From the NCBI GenBank assembly GCA_033558025.1, contig JAUCEF010000016.1:4154001-4218000 (forward strand): a stretch of DNA of 64,000 nucleotides, written 5' to 3'. The stretch comes from Phytophthora sp. 'mugwort'. Taxonomy: Eukaryota; Oomycota; Peronosporomycetes; Peronosporales; Peronosporaceae. Shown piece after piece: positions 52,763-64,000 of the stretch; positions within the stretch are counted from its first letter, which is position 1; each line of letters starts with the position of its first letter. A program made the translations under genes and the position numbers. The notes beneath the pieces are model-generated. The model saw nothing but the letters and a program-made list of their open reading frames with translations, searched no databases and was not told where the DNA came from.

Positions 52763-53824
52763 CTACAGCTCCAGCACAACGCGATAGCGGACGTGGCCGT
52801 CGCGCACCATGTTGAGGCCCTCGTTCACCTTAGCGATGGGCAGTTTCTGGATGATGGGGCGGACGTTCGCTTTTGCCGCCAGCTTCAGCATCTCTTTGAT
52901 GTCGTCGATACTGCCGATCGGACTGCCACGTACGCGTACGGCTCGAGGAACGAGAAAGAACGGATTCATCTTCATTTGGTCGTTTGGAAGACCGAGCATG
53001 ATGAGCGTGCCACGCTTATGCAGCAGACTCAGGTACAAGTCGTAGGGCATGTTGTTGGCGTCAGCTGTCAGCAACAGGAAGTCCACACTGTTCGCCGCCT
53101 TCTTCTGCTGCTCCGGGTCGCTGAGGTTGTAGAATTCCGCAGCCCCCAGTGCAAGAATTTCTTTTTCTTTGTTGGCGGAACGGGAGAACGCTACAGCGAT
53201 AGCGCCAAGCGCTCGGATGAACTGGATAGCGATGTGCCCCAGGCCCCCAATACCGACGACACCGACGCGGTCGCCTTCCTTTACGCCCTCCTGCTTCATC
53301 GGAGTGAATACGGTCGCACCAGCACACAGCAGCGGCGCAGCGATGTCGGAGGGGATTGCATCCGGGATTTTGAAGGCGAAATTGTTGTCCACACGAACGT
53401 ACTCAGCATAGCCGCCATATGACTTGGCGCCGTCCTGGTAGTTGGCGTTGTAGGTCCAGACGCCCTGATCGCACACAGCATTCTGACCGTCGGCGCAGTC
53501 GCGACATTTATCCTTCGGGTCGCGGTTCAAGCATGCCCATACTTGAGCACCAACGCCAACACGGTCTCCGACAACAAGGTTCGTCACCTTGCTACCGGTC
53601 AGCGTCACTGCCCCGACGATTTCATGACCGGGGACGCAAGGGTAGGCCGCGGGACCCCAGCCACCGTCGATCGTGTGTAGGTCCGAGCCGCAAATGCCAC
53701 AGTGCGAGATCTTGATCTCGACATCTTCCTCACCGAGAGGGCGCGATTCGTACTGCCAGGGTTTGCACTCACCAGTGCTGTCAAAGGCGGCGTAGGCGTT
53801 AATTGTTCTCGGGTTAGTCGACAT
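52763..53824 (-). CDS. Zinc-dependent alcohol dehydrogenase, cinnamyl-alcohol-dehydrogenase-like
   Basis: This 353-residue cytosolic oxidoreductase interconverts alcohols and aldehydes with NADP(H). The ATG at 53824 (MSTNPRTINAYAAF) is preferred to a longer non-ATG extension. The GroES-like domain supplies catalytic zinc ligands in CGICGSDLH (Cys42) and GHEIVG (His67, Glu68), with LLCAGATVF further on. A Cys-rich loop (CLNRDPKDKCRDCADGQNAVC) matches the structural zinc site. The Rossmann fold shows GVVGIGGLGHIAIQF (GxGGxG). The segment FLLLTADANN and the overall length fit the CAD/YahK-like branch. There is no intron and no damage. Its stop lies 196 bp upstream of the SR gene start. The substrate cannot be told from sequence. 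Confidence 0.93.
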   Translation of the reverse strand: MSTNPRTINAYAAFDSTGECKPWQYESRPLGEEDVEIKISHCGICGSDLHTIDGGWGPAAYPCVPGHEIVGAVTLTGSKVTNLVVGDRVGVGAQVWACLNRDPKDKCRDCADGQNAVCDQGVWTYNANYQDGAKSYGGYAEYVRVDNNFAFKIPDAIPSDIAAPLLCAGATVFTPMKQEGVKEGDRVGVVGIGGLGHIAIQFIRALGAIAVAFSRSANKEKEILALGAAEFYNLSDPEQQKKAANSVDFLLLTADANNMPYDLYLSLLHKRGTLIMLGLPNDQMKMNPFFLVPRAVRVRGSPIGSIDDIKEMLKLAAKANVRPIIQKLPIAKVNEGLNMVRDGHVRYRVVLEL

Positions 53825-56519
53825 AGTAGCTGTGATCTTGTATTGCGACGTGAAAGTAAATTCAAAAATGAGATGCAACTCCACTTGTCACTGGCAAGTT
53901 GCCACTGGGATTGCCGTAGCTGAGAATTTGGAGGAACATGTCTTTCTCACGTATTTCGTAACCAGCACTACACTTGGTTCACGCAATGGCTTGGCTCCAT
54001 AAACGTTTCGATTATGAAGGTCAACGCGACCGAGAACCTATTAATGACATTAGAATCCGTGGAAAGCACACGATCGGCTGGGCGATATCAATACAATTTA
54101 TTCTATGCGTGTACCCAAATGTGGTGGTGAGATGGTGTAGCAGCGTGACCTTTTGCGGGGCGCCAGCGGGGTTTACTGCGATACTTGCGGAGGTGAGCCC
54201 CCCGACGAGTCCAAACAGAACAGAGCATTGCATGCACACATCTGGAATTACAATCTTCATATCGCGAGCGAAGCGAACCACGGGGACGACGGAGGGACGC
54301 CCAGCCACTGGCAGGCGGCCAGGGCTCTGTCAATACCTGTAAAATTCACTAGATTTGTAAATGCAAAAAAACATGTCGTAAATGATCGGCACTATTATGA
54401 CATACGGTTTTGTATGTTAAAAACATATTAGCGCATTAAAACAAAACAGTTTGTTTTAACGTGCTTTTGTCAAAATTGCTAGGATAATTATGTCGTCAAG
54501 GGGATTAAAAAAAAACGGGTGGGGATAAGAGTTAGGGTTTAGGTCCAAGTACCCATTAATGAGGAAAATCTTTTGCAAAAGACACGCCCAGATTATATAT
54601 AGTTTTGTAAGGGAAGCCGGTGACATACTTCTGTTTCATATGTAGTCAGAATTTGTTAGTGCCACAAGCGAGCACATTATTGCAGCGCTTGCGTGTGAAC
54701 TGAAAATGGCCTTGCCCGCAAATGGCCCTCCTTAGTTATTTCCCCAAGGTGCATCGTTTGGGGTATATTATATTTTTGGCAGCTCGTTTTACGTGTTATT
54801 ACGGAACGTTTACGAAATACGTATTTACGTTGTCCTCGGGTGCGGTCCGAGTGTTGTCAGTGGAAGATGGCGCGTGGGCAAAATGCTGGCGGCGCTAACG
54901 CTGACGGTTCAGGTGGTGCCGGGAATGCTGGTGGGGGGGGGCACAAACCTGCTGCAAAAGCATATTATGGTAGGATGGCTATAAGTACTTACCTAGTTCA
55001 ATATCATTGTTGAACTTGATCCTGGCGGCGGACTTGCTGCTGGGGGCGACGTTACCCTGTTTTGGATGGCGGCGGTGCGCTTGGTGCAGCCAGCGGAGTT
55101 GCTCTTGAGTATATTCTTGCCTAGATAGCTAAAGCTGTCATGAACCGTACGGTTGCACATTTTGTCTTTCTCCAAAGAGGTTACCAAGATCATAAGAAAT
55201 AGTCGTGCCTCATCGATAACATATCCCGAATATCTTACCGTCTGCAATCTGGCTCTCAAAGGGTGGCGCTCAATGCGTTCGAACGCTTTGCTGTTGTGAG
55301 CATTAACCCACGAAGCAGTTTTATTGTGCAGATTTCCCCCCCCCCCCCCCAGAGATGCTCTACATCGAGCTCGCCAAGTCTTGCAATTACCTAGCATTAT
55401 AAGAAAGCTCGAAGGGCTCGATGCTGTTTTAACATTCAATCGCTAGCTACTTTGGGATACGAAAGCTATTTCCGGTCGTAGCTCTTGTCTCTGGCCGGCG
55501 TTTGAAAAAATATTGACAAGTATTGCTCGAAGCCGGTACCAATTTAACCTGCGAAGTACTGAAAGTGGGGTTCCTGTGCACTAGAGTTGAGTGCGAGTAT
55601 TTTTCAAGTAAATTAACCATAAAAATGGTTAATTTAACTTGGAAGTCACGCGCATATTCAGCACTCTCTCATAAGGCATCGGTTTGAATATGACTACACC
55701 TGCTGCTTAGTCTACCCCCTTCAGGCCTTTGAATCTGCGATATGTGACAGGCCCGCTTAGCTTGCTGATGTCTGCCCATCTTGTCGACGCACTTTGTGTG
55801 TTCTCTGACCATATGGCCGACAGGAAAAGTTCCGCTTGCGCCCTATGGTACTATCTTCCCTCGACTTCAACTTGTAGGGTATCTGTCCTCGCGGCTAGGG
55901 GATCTCTCATATTCGCAGCCGACCTGTTACCGTAGTGGACGACTCATCGTCACCTCCGTTCTGTCCCGCATTGCTCTTTTCAACTTCCGTGTAGTCTCCT
56001 TCTCCTCGCCTTCCTCCGGGAATCAGACAGCTGTCCATGGTCTCCGGAGCTTCCACCTCCGATGGCGAGTGGTATGCGCGGTTTATCGCATCGCCTTCTC
56101 GTATCTAAAAAAAATGTATCAGGATATTTCGTTCATGCCTCTTGTACTTTGGCGCCTATTCCCTTACGTTTCGTTTTGGTTTTCATTTTCAGTGAGGTGC
56201 AAAAATGTCGCTTAACCAAGTAATGAATTTCTATGTCCTACGTCTCTTACTCATCTGTCCTCTCTAGTGGTGCCTAATGGAAGGTCTCGTGTCCCTTACA
56301 CTATTCCACCTCCGGATTCCGAAGAACACTCATTAAAATTGCGTGCCAATCCGTAGCATACATCAATAACAGTATGGGAGATAGCCATCACCGATCGTTT
56401 GTTGATGGGTGCTACTGTGGGAGCAACCACTTCAAAACTGTTGATGGTTGTCCTAATCGATGTTAGCAAGATGAAGGTGATCCATTTCTATGATTAGCCG
56501 AATATTATGAATGCCACCA
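53825..56519. other. Long stretch without a supported gene
   Basis: This covers the promoter side of the dehydrogenase gene and then AT-rich sequence. Notable items are a C15 run at 55336-55350, a single GTTAGGGTTTAGG string at 54531-54543, and ORFs at 55729-56215 (plus) and 54993-55439 (minus) that resemble nothing known. No transposon family was recognised. Confidence 0.4.
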
Positions 56520-57922
56520 TCAGGCAATTCTATCCTACTCTGTCTCTAGCGCAGTGCAGTGGAAAAACACCATGTCTACTCATGGTTGAAGCAGTGAGGG
56601 CTCATTACCGAAAAGTGCGCGACCGGCGCTGTGACTCATTGCAACGTTCGTTAGGTCGGCGCAGGAACGACGCTGCCCAAAGAAGTCGAAGAGCAGCTCG
56701 TGCGCTGAATCAATTCGCTGCGATGCGAAGGGATGCCCGCAACTGGGAACTGGGTCATGGTGCGCGTTAAGGCCAAAGAGTGCTCGCTCCACACGGACCT
56801 CGTACCCTGATGCTTCCAGGCGTCGCAGACGTGGTTGCTAGGCTTCCTCCGTCGCCACCGACTGGCAATCCGTCGCCGCACGCACGAAGGGCAGAAGACA
56901 CCCGCGGATGCTGCTGAAGTTGCGACAGGTTTTGCCTTGGACGTCCGGCACAACATGCAAGATTAGGCATCGACACCGTTCACAATGCCCATCAAACCGG
57001 TAGGTTTTATTTCGCACATTTTATCGATGTTCTTGTGATCATACAAAATCTTATTGTAGCTGCTAACTACGAATACTTACCTTCTCAGACGGTAGCTAAG
57101 AAAGGAATGAACACGATGTGGATGAAAAGTGCTGGCAAGGGAAAGGAAGGAGTCGCTGTGATGCTTTTAGGCGACAGCACCGTCGTCAAGTACGACCCGT
57201 TCCTGGTTTTTAAAACCAATCCATCGATAGACCCCGAGTGAGCCCGGTATAATGATGCCTTCTAGCATGACTTCGGTGAAACGATGTGGCGAGAGCTTGA
57301 ACCAGCGCAACAGGCGGTGCAAGCGTATGGCAACCGAGCGGGTTGGATGAATGGTGACCTCACCATTCGGTTTCTGCTCCATCACTTCCTTCACCGTGAG
57401 ATATGCACAAGCCCACTCTATTACTGCTTAACGATTTCTCCGGACACTGGCGTGTGGACGTCCAGATCGCAGCCCGTCTACTAAAATGTTGAGCTCATGA
57501 AAATTCCGCCCGGCTACACGTTCGCGTGTCAGCCGGCGGATATTGCGGGGAACAAACCTCTCAAGACCAGCTTCGAGCCAACTGGGGGGCAGACTATGCT
57601 GCAACAGCTACGCGCGTACATTCCTGGCACAGGATTTAAACTGAAGGCCCCCACACGCGTTGAACTGACTGAGTGGACAAGAACAGCATGGGCATCTCTT
57701 TCTCTATCGACGATTGTGAACGGATTCTACAAGGCAAAGCTTGTCCTCGACAGAGCTCCAGTATCACCACAACGACGCACTGTGGAGACGGACTCAGACT
57801 AGGAGGAACTTTTCCGCCTGGTGAGTGAGTTTGATGTACGACATCAGGTGATTGAACGCGGAGCAGCGGGCCTCGCCTACGATATTGAGACGCTGTCTAC
57901 AGAAGAAGAGGAAGAAGAATAA
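56520..57922 (+). pseudogene. pogo/Tigger-type (DDE_1) transposase relic, copy 2
   Basis: The N-terminal CENP-B-like helix-turn-helix is recognisable in pieces (about 56640-56900, including VKAKECSL and TWLLGFLRRHRLAIRRRT). The catalytic part has IDTVHNAHQTG (about 56970-57000), where the usual first Asp is His (codon 56990-56992). A 60 bp intron follows (57000-57059, GTAGGT to TTGTAG), then NYEYLPSQTVAKKGM, VMLLGDS and GGNRAGWMNGDLT-like sequence. The motif IPPGYTFACQPADIAGNKPL (about 57500-57560) keeps the third Asp. It ends with an acidic EEEEEE tail and a TAA at 57920-57922. Frame changes and stops (57239, 57799) show decay. It resembles copy 1 at 12430-13847 but differs in which residues are lost. 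Confidence 0.68.
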
Positions 57923-58430
57923 GTGCTCGAATATATATGTTCTGCTCTGGTCGCTGGGGGCTCACCTTGTACATATCGTGTGCACGCACAACGTGACAAT
58001 TTCACGTTTCCTGGGATGTCACGTAAGAAAGCTCAAATACGGTAACTCCATCCACGTGAGTACACGACTTGTGCGAGCATCCTAAATGTTGTATGGCTTA
58101 TGCAAAAAAGGGAGAAGGCGTGGTCCCTTTTGAGCATAACGAATTTTGTTCGCCCCATGATCAGAGTTCCACAATGGGACAAACACGCCGCCAGTCCAGC
58201 CATTGTCGAAGCATCTTTCCACGTAAGAAGCACGCTCATCGGCTAGCCAGAGGCGTTCGGATAGCCAAAAGCGCGGTGCACCTTTGGACCTTTTAGCTCA
58301 TACTAAAATTATCTGCGAACACAACAGACCTCTAGGCTATTCCCTATAAGATTTGTTCGCGCAGCCTAGTACGACGGAGAACCGCGCTACTCCCCGCCCA
58401 ACACCCCGTTAACTGTGTGAAGTGCATTTC
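57923..58430. other. Spacer between the pogo and hAT relics
   Basis: No recognisable coding sequence or repeat. Short ORFs on both strands overlap. Confidence 0.4.
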
Positions 58431-59880
58431 GAAGACCGATGCGCCTGCTACCATTAACGACTGTGCCCCGGAGCGGCGCCAAAACCTCGTATGGGCGGCT
58501 ACACGTCCGTGCCCGACGACCTCGATAGCCACGCTATTATAACGGCGTGTACTTGAGTGAATACTACGTCCTGACCGGTCTCTCGAACGCGATTGATGCG
58601 TGCGTTCGAGTTACGGTACCCCCGGACACCAATAGCGGCTACCTCTGGATGGACTGGATCGTTATGAAGCATTACGATCTGTATTTGCGAAAAGAAACGG
58701 ACTCGTAAGAATTTTTCGCTGAAGCTCATGATCGCTGGCCCAGCTAAGGCGTTATTTCGACGCTATGGAGCATGCCGTGTAAGCTCAAATTCGTCACCGT
58801 CCTGCTGGCAGGCCCATCAGCTCTTTGATTAATACATGGACGGAGGCTGGCACTCACTTATTGTGGTTACACCGTCGTTGAACAACAAAAGCATAGGTGA
58901 AAAGCTCTCGATCGCCTTCTCTTCCATTTGCAGACGAAGGAGATATGGGTACCGACTCGTTCATCATCATGCTCGACTACTTAATGGACGTCTACGGAGC
59001 CCTCATGTCGAGAACGAGTGTGCCGATGATCTGGCACTGCCTATCATCAGCACACTCGTCCTAAGCGCATTGGACAGCAAGTTGCATTCCATCGCCTGTG
59101 CTGCCCAATGTTCTTAGAGCCTGAGAAAGGATCAAAAGATCATTCATAAGTACACAGCCTAATGACGCGGATCAGTACTTTAGAAAGCCGGCGCACACTG
59201 CGTCATGAAGGGGCAACAATGTCCGTGGCGAAAAAACGATACACGCTGGGGCAGTATCATTATAATGCTAGATTGCTATTTCGAACTTGCGGAGTTAATT
59301 GATTACACTGATCGCAAGTTGCTGGACACTGCTTAAAAGAGGAAGAGAAGCTGGAGACGACTTTTGGTCGGATGAAAAAAAAACTGGAAAGCGTCAGCAA
59401 ACGACTGCGATCTGGTGGGGTTGGCGAGCCGGATGCGTCACTTTGTAATGTCCGACACCTATTTTTTCGATGCTGTCAGTAAGTCGTTTCCCGTCACATA
59501 CACATATTTGAGTGCAAGCGCGTCAAATGTGGTGAAGGCGCCTCATTTAGAGGCTGAAGTTGTTAAAGTGGTGTCGGGAGAGGAGAGGCACAGAAATCTT
59601 CCGAGGTTCTTGCTCTCAGCCGTCTCGAAGACTCAAATAACGACGAAGGCCGTGACCATGAAACCGGTGTGCTTTCATTCGCAGAGAGCGTGCTACGTCA
59701 AGCAGGAGGCAACCGCAATCTCGCTACATTGACCTCAGATGGATGCCGGCAATTTCCAACGAAGTCGAGAGATTGTTCGAACATATGTGCCTGTTAACCG
59801 GCGATCGATGCACCCGATGACACTGGAACCCCTTCTCTCTCTCGAGTATAATAGATACTTATTGGACTTTAAGTTTCTAG
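58431..59880 (+). pseudogene. hAT-superfamily transposase relic, plus strand
   Basis: Pieces in order are YLWMDWIVMKHYDL (about 58640), a TWTEAGTHYLWLH block (about 58835, in the position of the first catalytic region), DMGTDSFIIMLDYLMDVYG (about 58940) and, near the end, WMPAISNEVERLFEHMC (59735-59790). The last motif is the dimerisation-region signature. It is followed in another frame by MTLEPLLSLEYNRYLLDF (59817-59870). Many stops and frameshifts are present. Confidence 0.5.
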
Positions 59881-60949
59881 CATTTAGCTATCCGGCAGGA
59901 GCAGCGCATTAATAATAGTAAAGACAGCGCCTTGTTGAAGGAAAAAAATCAATAAACAAATATTTGATTGACCCGAAGCTTGGTCCTCAATTCAAAACAA
60001 CTTGATTTTAAGCAACCATGAGGTCGGAAGCATTGTTGAAGCTGGAGATCAAGATGCTTTAACTATGTGCGCCTGTGAAGTTCCGCTGAGGGGCAATTTT
60101 TTTAATTTCGTGACGGTAATGCCAGCAGTCGCCCTTAAGTCTGCGTCTAAGCATGGGAAGCGAGACTGCCTTGGACCTTTCGGCGCACCGCTCAATCCGC
60201 CCAGAGTCATGCTCTAGCACCAGAGAGACACTTGACGAAATTTGTGCTACACGTAATTCTTCACCTTCGCGCCAGTCTGTTCAGTGCGTTTTGATGGTGA
60301 TAGGGCATGCATACCGATCAACGTACAATAGCTTCGGAATAATACGAACCGCAATAACCAGACTGCGTTGACCCACTTAGTAGTTTTTAGTGACACCATG
60401 AGTAGTCGAGAAATAATTGTCTTCCAGCCGAGGTAATGATCACGTGCATCTGGTGCATAAAAGTGCATGGCGCATGCACCAGAGTTTGATCGTGGGGTGC
60501 CGATTCCCCAACAGTCATGATACCCATCGGATGTTCATAGCGGTCCGAATGTCAGGCATTCCAGTCATCTTTTATACCTCGCTTTGACTACCTTTATCTA
60601 GCGCCTTTCTGGATATAACTCGTCTTCTATACGAACTGCCTGACCTTCTTGTTTACATTATTTCTTCATTCAATCACGTCGGCTTTCCGCATATGTAGCT
60701 TTGACATTACCAGGCCTCCGCTTTGAGACAGCCTGTCTAATCCCCTAATTCGTTTGTGGCTAGGCCATCAGTGACGCTTTAATTTGGCACTTATCATACG
60801 AATGTATGGAGTTTCCGAAGCATGTCAATTAGGCGTTTATTTATGTTAGTTTCAGTATGCAAATATTTTCGCTGGTGTGGCACTGCCTAGTCCGGTACTT
60901 GTTAAGGTGCTTGACTTCTCAGACGAGTTTCAGCTGCAACAGAGTTTGC
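59881..60949. other. No gene recognised
   Basis: AT-rich sequence with short overlapping ORFs on both strands. No repeat was identified. Confidence 0.4.
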
Positions 60950-61700
60950 TAGGGGAATGATGTCGAAAAACTGCTTAGCTTGTAGCTGACCTTCGAGCGC
61001 GTAGTTGGTTAATGATCCGCGGCGAGCTGTTGTGAGACTTTGAGACTGCTAAAGTCAACTTTCAACCGTGTGAGTACCAGGCGGTATCGACGCTAATCCA
61101 ACGACGAACGAAATCAGCTCATCAAACTCGTTTAACGTGTCAATAGTTTTCCACGTCTGCTGTACACCAACTCGAGAAGAATTATCAACAGCAGTTTTAA
61201 AGGTATGATCGGTAGTGTACTTACTGATCAGCTTCTTGTAATGCTTCCAGTACTAGACAACCCAGACTTCCATAGTGAGCCTTCAATCTACACTGATGTG
61301 CCAACATCAGCGCCTGGAACCGATCTGAGGCACACTCAACAAATTCCAGCGGCATAATTAAGATAGATGAAGCGGCCCCACAGCTTACTTTAATCTTGAT
61401 GGCTTCAATACCACGGATGAAACTGGTAATTCTGCTTGGAATCCGTCTTTTCATTTAGGCACCAGGCGAGACGCCAATTTAGGTATCCTATACTTTTTCG
61501 TAACAGAATGCCTAAACAGAAGAGGCCTGGACATTACCATGACCACGTGCACGGTATGGTTGTTCAACCACGTTCTAAAGTGGCGGTTGTACCTTTTCAC
61601 GCTGCTGGGCGGGCACCAACATGGATTTATGTGCGTGCGGCACATAGAACATCGTGTACGACCGCTCAACTCAGCACCATACGACTTACAATCCGGCCGT
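60950..61700 (-). pseudogene. Fragment of another hAT-like transposase, minus strand
   Basis: Read leftward, the frames give ALMLAHQCRLKAHYGSLG (about 61290), then RVGVQQTWKTIDTLNEFDEL and ISFVVGLASIPPGTHTVES (about 61150-61055), and a LTNYALEGQLQAKQFFDI block (about 61005). The PPGTHTVES string sits where hAT proteins have PPTSN-E, and the tail resembles oomycete hAT C-termini as I recall them. The assignment is tentative. Confidence 0.35.
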
Positions 61701-61959
61701 CGCGAAGAGCATCACGTGCACAGCAAGTTCTTAGCTTTGTCAGGCCTGGTTTACTCGCTCGTCGGTTTCCTAATAATAAATTCATAGATTCTCTGACGTC
61801 GACACGAAACGAGCAAAACCGTTCAATCAAGATACCGCTAAGATATTCTCCCTGATTGGCTGAAATCGGATCAGTTACGCTTATACAAGTACCTCACTAA
61901 CAGGGATCGGAAAATACAATGTTTAATTTTACGGAGGGTCTTTTCTTGGCATAATAGCA

Positions 61960-63490
61960 ACTGCAGTATGAAAGGCAACAATAATAATAATTCCGCAATA
62001 TCACTGAGCATTGTCACGTGCGTTAGCGCTTCTCGCGACCACCTCTCGTTTAGGAATTTCACTCGAAGGATTGTCCACAAACGCACCTGCGTTCCACATG
62101 TCACCGTTAGCTCTGAGGAAAGCAAGCCTTTCGAAGTTGGCTTCAGCCAACTTCGTCTGCGAGAAGAGACGCTCACGCGTTACTCGTGGGCGGTATCTTC
62201 GTCAGAAGCGTATGATAGACCAGGGACTATCTTTCTGTCCGGCACGGCGCTGAGCCTTGAAGGAGAACTGCCGTGGCGAAGTCTGGTCTGTGATCATTCT
62301 TGCGCTTCTCGCCGACGGACGGTCGATCAGCGACACTTTAAATCTCAGCAGGTGTCAACAAAGCGCCTGCTACAACCTTAATTGCAGCATTCTCAAAAGG
62401 GTGAATGCACAACTTTTGATGCCGGATCCAGGTGTGGTTTTATTTCAGGATACCTCTCCAATAGTGAGCTGAATAGCAATCGGACGTCCGCCATAGATAT
62501 CACCTCTTTTTGCAGCGTTTTGCACACAAAATACCCAGATGCACCGCCAGTGCTGCGAGAGTCCGGCGTGGATACAGAAGGGACAAAATCCTCGACAGAT
62601 TCAACCTTCCGAATATCACTTCTGATGCGTAAGTACCTCGCATGTAGAGGACCAGCATGTGGCGTTCCGCTTGATGGGGAGTAGATCGGTAAACTTAACG
62701 AGCTCAGCGCTGTTGTTCGGCTGTCGAAGCTGCACCATTAACGCGTTCACCGCGTACAACTCAGTCTCGTAGCTTCTTAAGTAAGCTTGCACGGCTAGGT
62801 TCAGGCGGTGGCTAGCACACCCGACCGATGTACCGCAATCTTGGTTGCAAGTGACCGATTTGTAGTACAGTTGTCGCCGCCGACGAACAAAACCACGCGA
62901 AGTGAGTTCTTGTAGAGGTCCAGAACTCTCTTAAAGTGGTCAATCTGAGTATCAGCCGTCTGTGACCTGTCGTCGAGCGGCGAAATTGGGAGCAGACGGC
63001 GCCGGAGAGTTCCACCGAAAATGTATACGGCGAAAAATGCGACATAGTGTGTAGAGCCGTGAGGCCATCCGTCAAAACGATACCAAGCGTATCTCTCGTT
63101 TCCTCTTCAATCATTTTGCCGATGCGTCCGGCAACAAGCCGCATTTTAAGCTTCAGAGTCTTGGAAGTCGTAGGGCGTAGCCGCGACATTCCACGGGTCA
63201 GGGGGTCATCGACTTCACAAGGAGGAAGGTTCCGCATCACAAACCAGCCCATACAGCAGTAGCGATGGCCATTCACCTCCGAGACAAACCCAAACGATAC
63301 TCGATGGACCCTTTATCCGCCCGCTGAGCTGTAGCCATCTCAGTAAGGTGCTCAGGGTGCTTCGTGCCAGGTGGGACAGTACGTTAGAGTAGCCAGTCGC
63401 TGGCCCTTGCTTGCGTGATCAATTGCAAGAGATCAGGTTAGCGAAAGCCTGCACCCTCCTTGAAGAAATAGGCGCAAAATTCTGAGCTCG
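61960..63490 (-). pseudogene. hAT-superfamily transposase relic with BED-like N-terminus, minus strand
   Basis: Read leftward from about 63490, a degenerate BED-type finger region is followed by KMIEEETRDTLGIVLTDG (about 63115) and HYVAFFAVYIFGGTLRRRL (about 63050-62995). Then come DHFKRVLDLYKNSLRVVLFVGGDNCTTNR in pieces (62945-62860, the second Asp region) and a C-terminal motif with IPPTSNA then ERLFSQTKLAEANFE (62195-62120). FLRANGDMWNAG follows near 62105. Stops and frame shifts are frequent. This is a different subfamily from the hAT at 20245-21755. Confidence 0.55.
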
Positions 63491-64000
63491 TCGTCATTTT
63501 GAGGCGAGAGGGTGGGTGGTGGGCGCTGTACAAGGTGAGGGCTGGTTGAGGAGCTAGTAAATAGAGTGAGATGGTATTAAGCTCAAATCGATGTGCTATG
63601 ATTTTCGATGATGGTTGGTCCAGCGGACTCGAGGTTTAGAGGACTCGAGGTTTTGTAAATACTGAACTTCAGTATGTTCTTAGTAAAATCTTATGTATGA
63701 TATTATATTGGGTATTATTGCCAATTCGTGTATTTATTTTTTGCCGTTTGGGTCCGTAATAAATAATGTCCCCATTATTTGTACGGATTATTGATAAACA
63801 CTAGCCGAGCGCCGCCGTCTACCCGGCGGTGGGTTTAGTTTTGGCCGCCGTATATTGAAAGCCCGTCGGAGAGCAGCGGAGGCGGGCAGGCCACATAAAA
63901 TATATATTTTAACTTTTAACCAATCGTTTAATTATATTTTCACCAATGGCCGCCTTCGGCGGAAGATTGTTTTAGCGAATGAGGGCCGCCTTCGCTGCGC
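63491..64000. other. Right edge: AT-rich sequence with an imperfect inverted repeat
   Basis: TCCGTAATAAATAATG (63753-63768) and CCATTATTTGTACGGA (63772-63787) form an imperfect hairpin. GGACTCGAGGTTT is repeated at 63626 and 63640. GGCCGCC-rich strings near 63837 and 63951-63985 recur. No gene is supported before the window ends. Confidence 0.4.

Noticed and set aside
54531..54543. Telomere-like GTTAGGGTTTAGG
   Set aside because: A single copy only, with no array, so it does not indicate a telomere or an interstitial telomeric block.
54993..55439. 148-codon minus-strand frame
   Set aside because: It runs across a C15 homopolymer that gives a Gly-run, and no family resemblance was seen.
55781..56215. 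144-codon plus-strand frame
   Set aside because: Composition is low-complexity hydrophobic and Ser-rich without a recognisable domain; probably chance.
61436..61855. 139-codon plus-strand frame
   Set aside because: Basic, Arg/His-rich, no domain, and opposite a probable hAT fragment.
1..64000. RXLR or CRN-type effector genes
   Set aside because: No ORF combines a signal peptide with an RXLR-EER or LFLAK-type motif; the only secreted proteins recognised are the phosphatase and GH81.

Overview
The window looks like a repeat-rich piece of an oomycete genome, most likely Phytophthora or a close relative. The reasons are 60-80 bp GT-AG introns, a DUF6818-like sequence, an oomycete-style mix of transposons (Ngaro/DIRS, chromovirus Gypsy, Copia, intron-bearing Tc1/mariner, pogo, Mutator-like, PIF/Harbinger and BED-finger hAT), and four ordinary eukaryotic genes. 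No rRNA, tRNA, CRISPR array or RXLR/CRN effector was recognised. The organism assignment is an inference from gene and transposon type, not from a search.

Layout. Position 1-442 is the 5' part of an acidic protein gene running off the left edge, followed by a decayed purple acid phosphatase (PAP) fragment. 1296-5400 is a tyrosine-recombinase retrotransposon with split direct repeats (A1-ORFs-B1-A2-B2). 5.9-11.1 kb holds two Tc1/mariner relics and fragments of an LTR family. 12.4-13.8 kb is a pogo relic. 14229-15764 is an intact PAP gene. 16.5-19.9 kb is a Mutator-like element with long terminal inverted repeats. 19.9-25.3 kb holds hAT relics, a Gypsy integrase tail and a broken SET-domain methyltransferase. 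25377-37478 is a chromovirus-type Gypsy element whose 3' LTR is split by a young Copia element (32609-37345) with apparently identical LTRs and a perfect 5 bp target duplication. 38.0-39.3 kb is a DUF6818-like relic, 39.6-40.9 kb a PIF/Harbinger relic, and 41.3-45.7 kb a Mutator-like element carrying a Ulp1 (C48) protease domain.

47569-53824 is a compact island of three genes. A GH81 endo-1,3-beta-glucanase with a cysteine-rich, membrane-anchored tail lies on the plus strand. An SR-type RRM splicing factor and a zinc alcohol dehydrogenase lie on the minus strand. From 56.5 kb to the right end there are a second pogo relic and three hAT relics.

The host genes do not form a pathway. PAP and GH81 both carry signal peptides and would act at the cell surface, on phosphate esters and on beta-1,3-glucan. 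The splicing factor and dehydrogenase are housekeeping-type. Most of the rest is transposon debris of different ages. The observations most worth follow-up are the uninterrupted 361-codon antisense ORF in the Gypsy element, the Mutator-like element with a complete Ulp1 catalytic tetrad, the SET-domain relic, and the split-repeat tyrosine-recombinase element.
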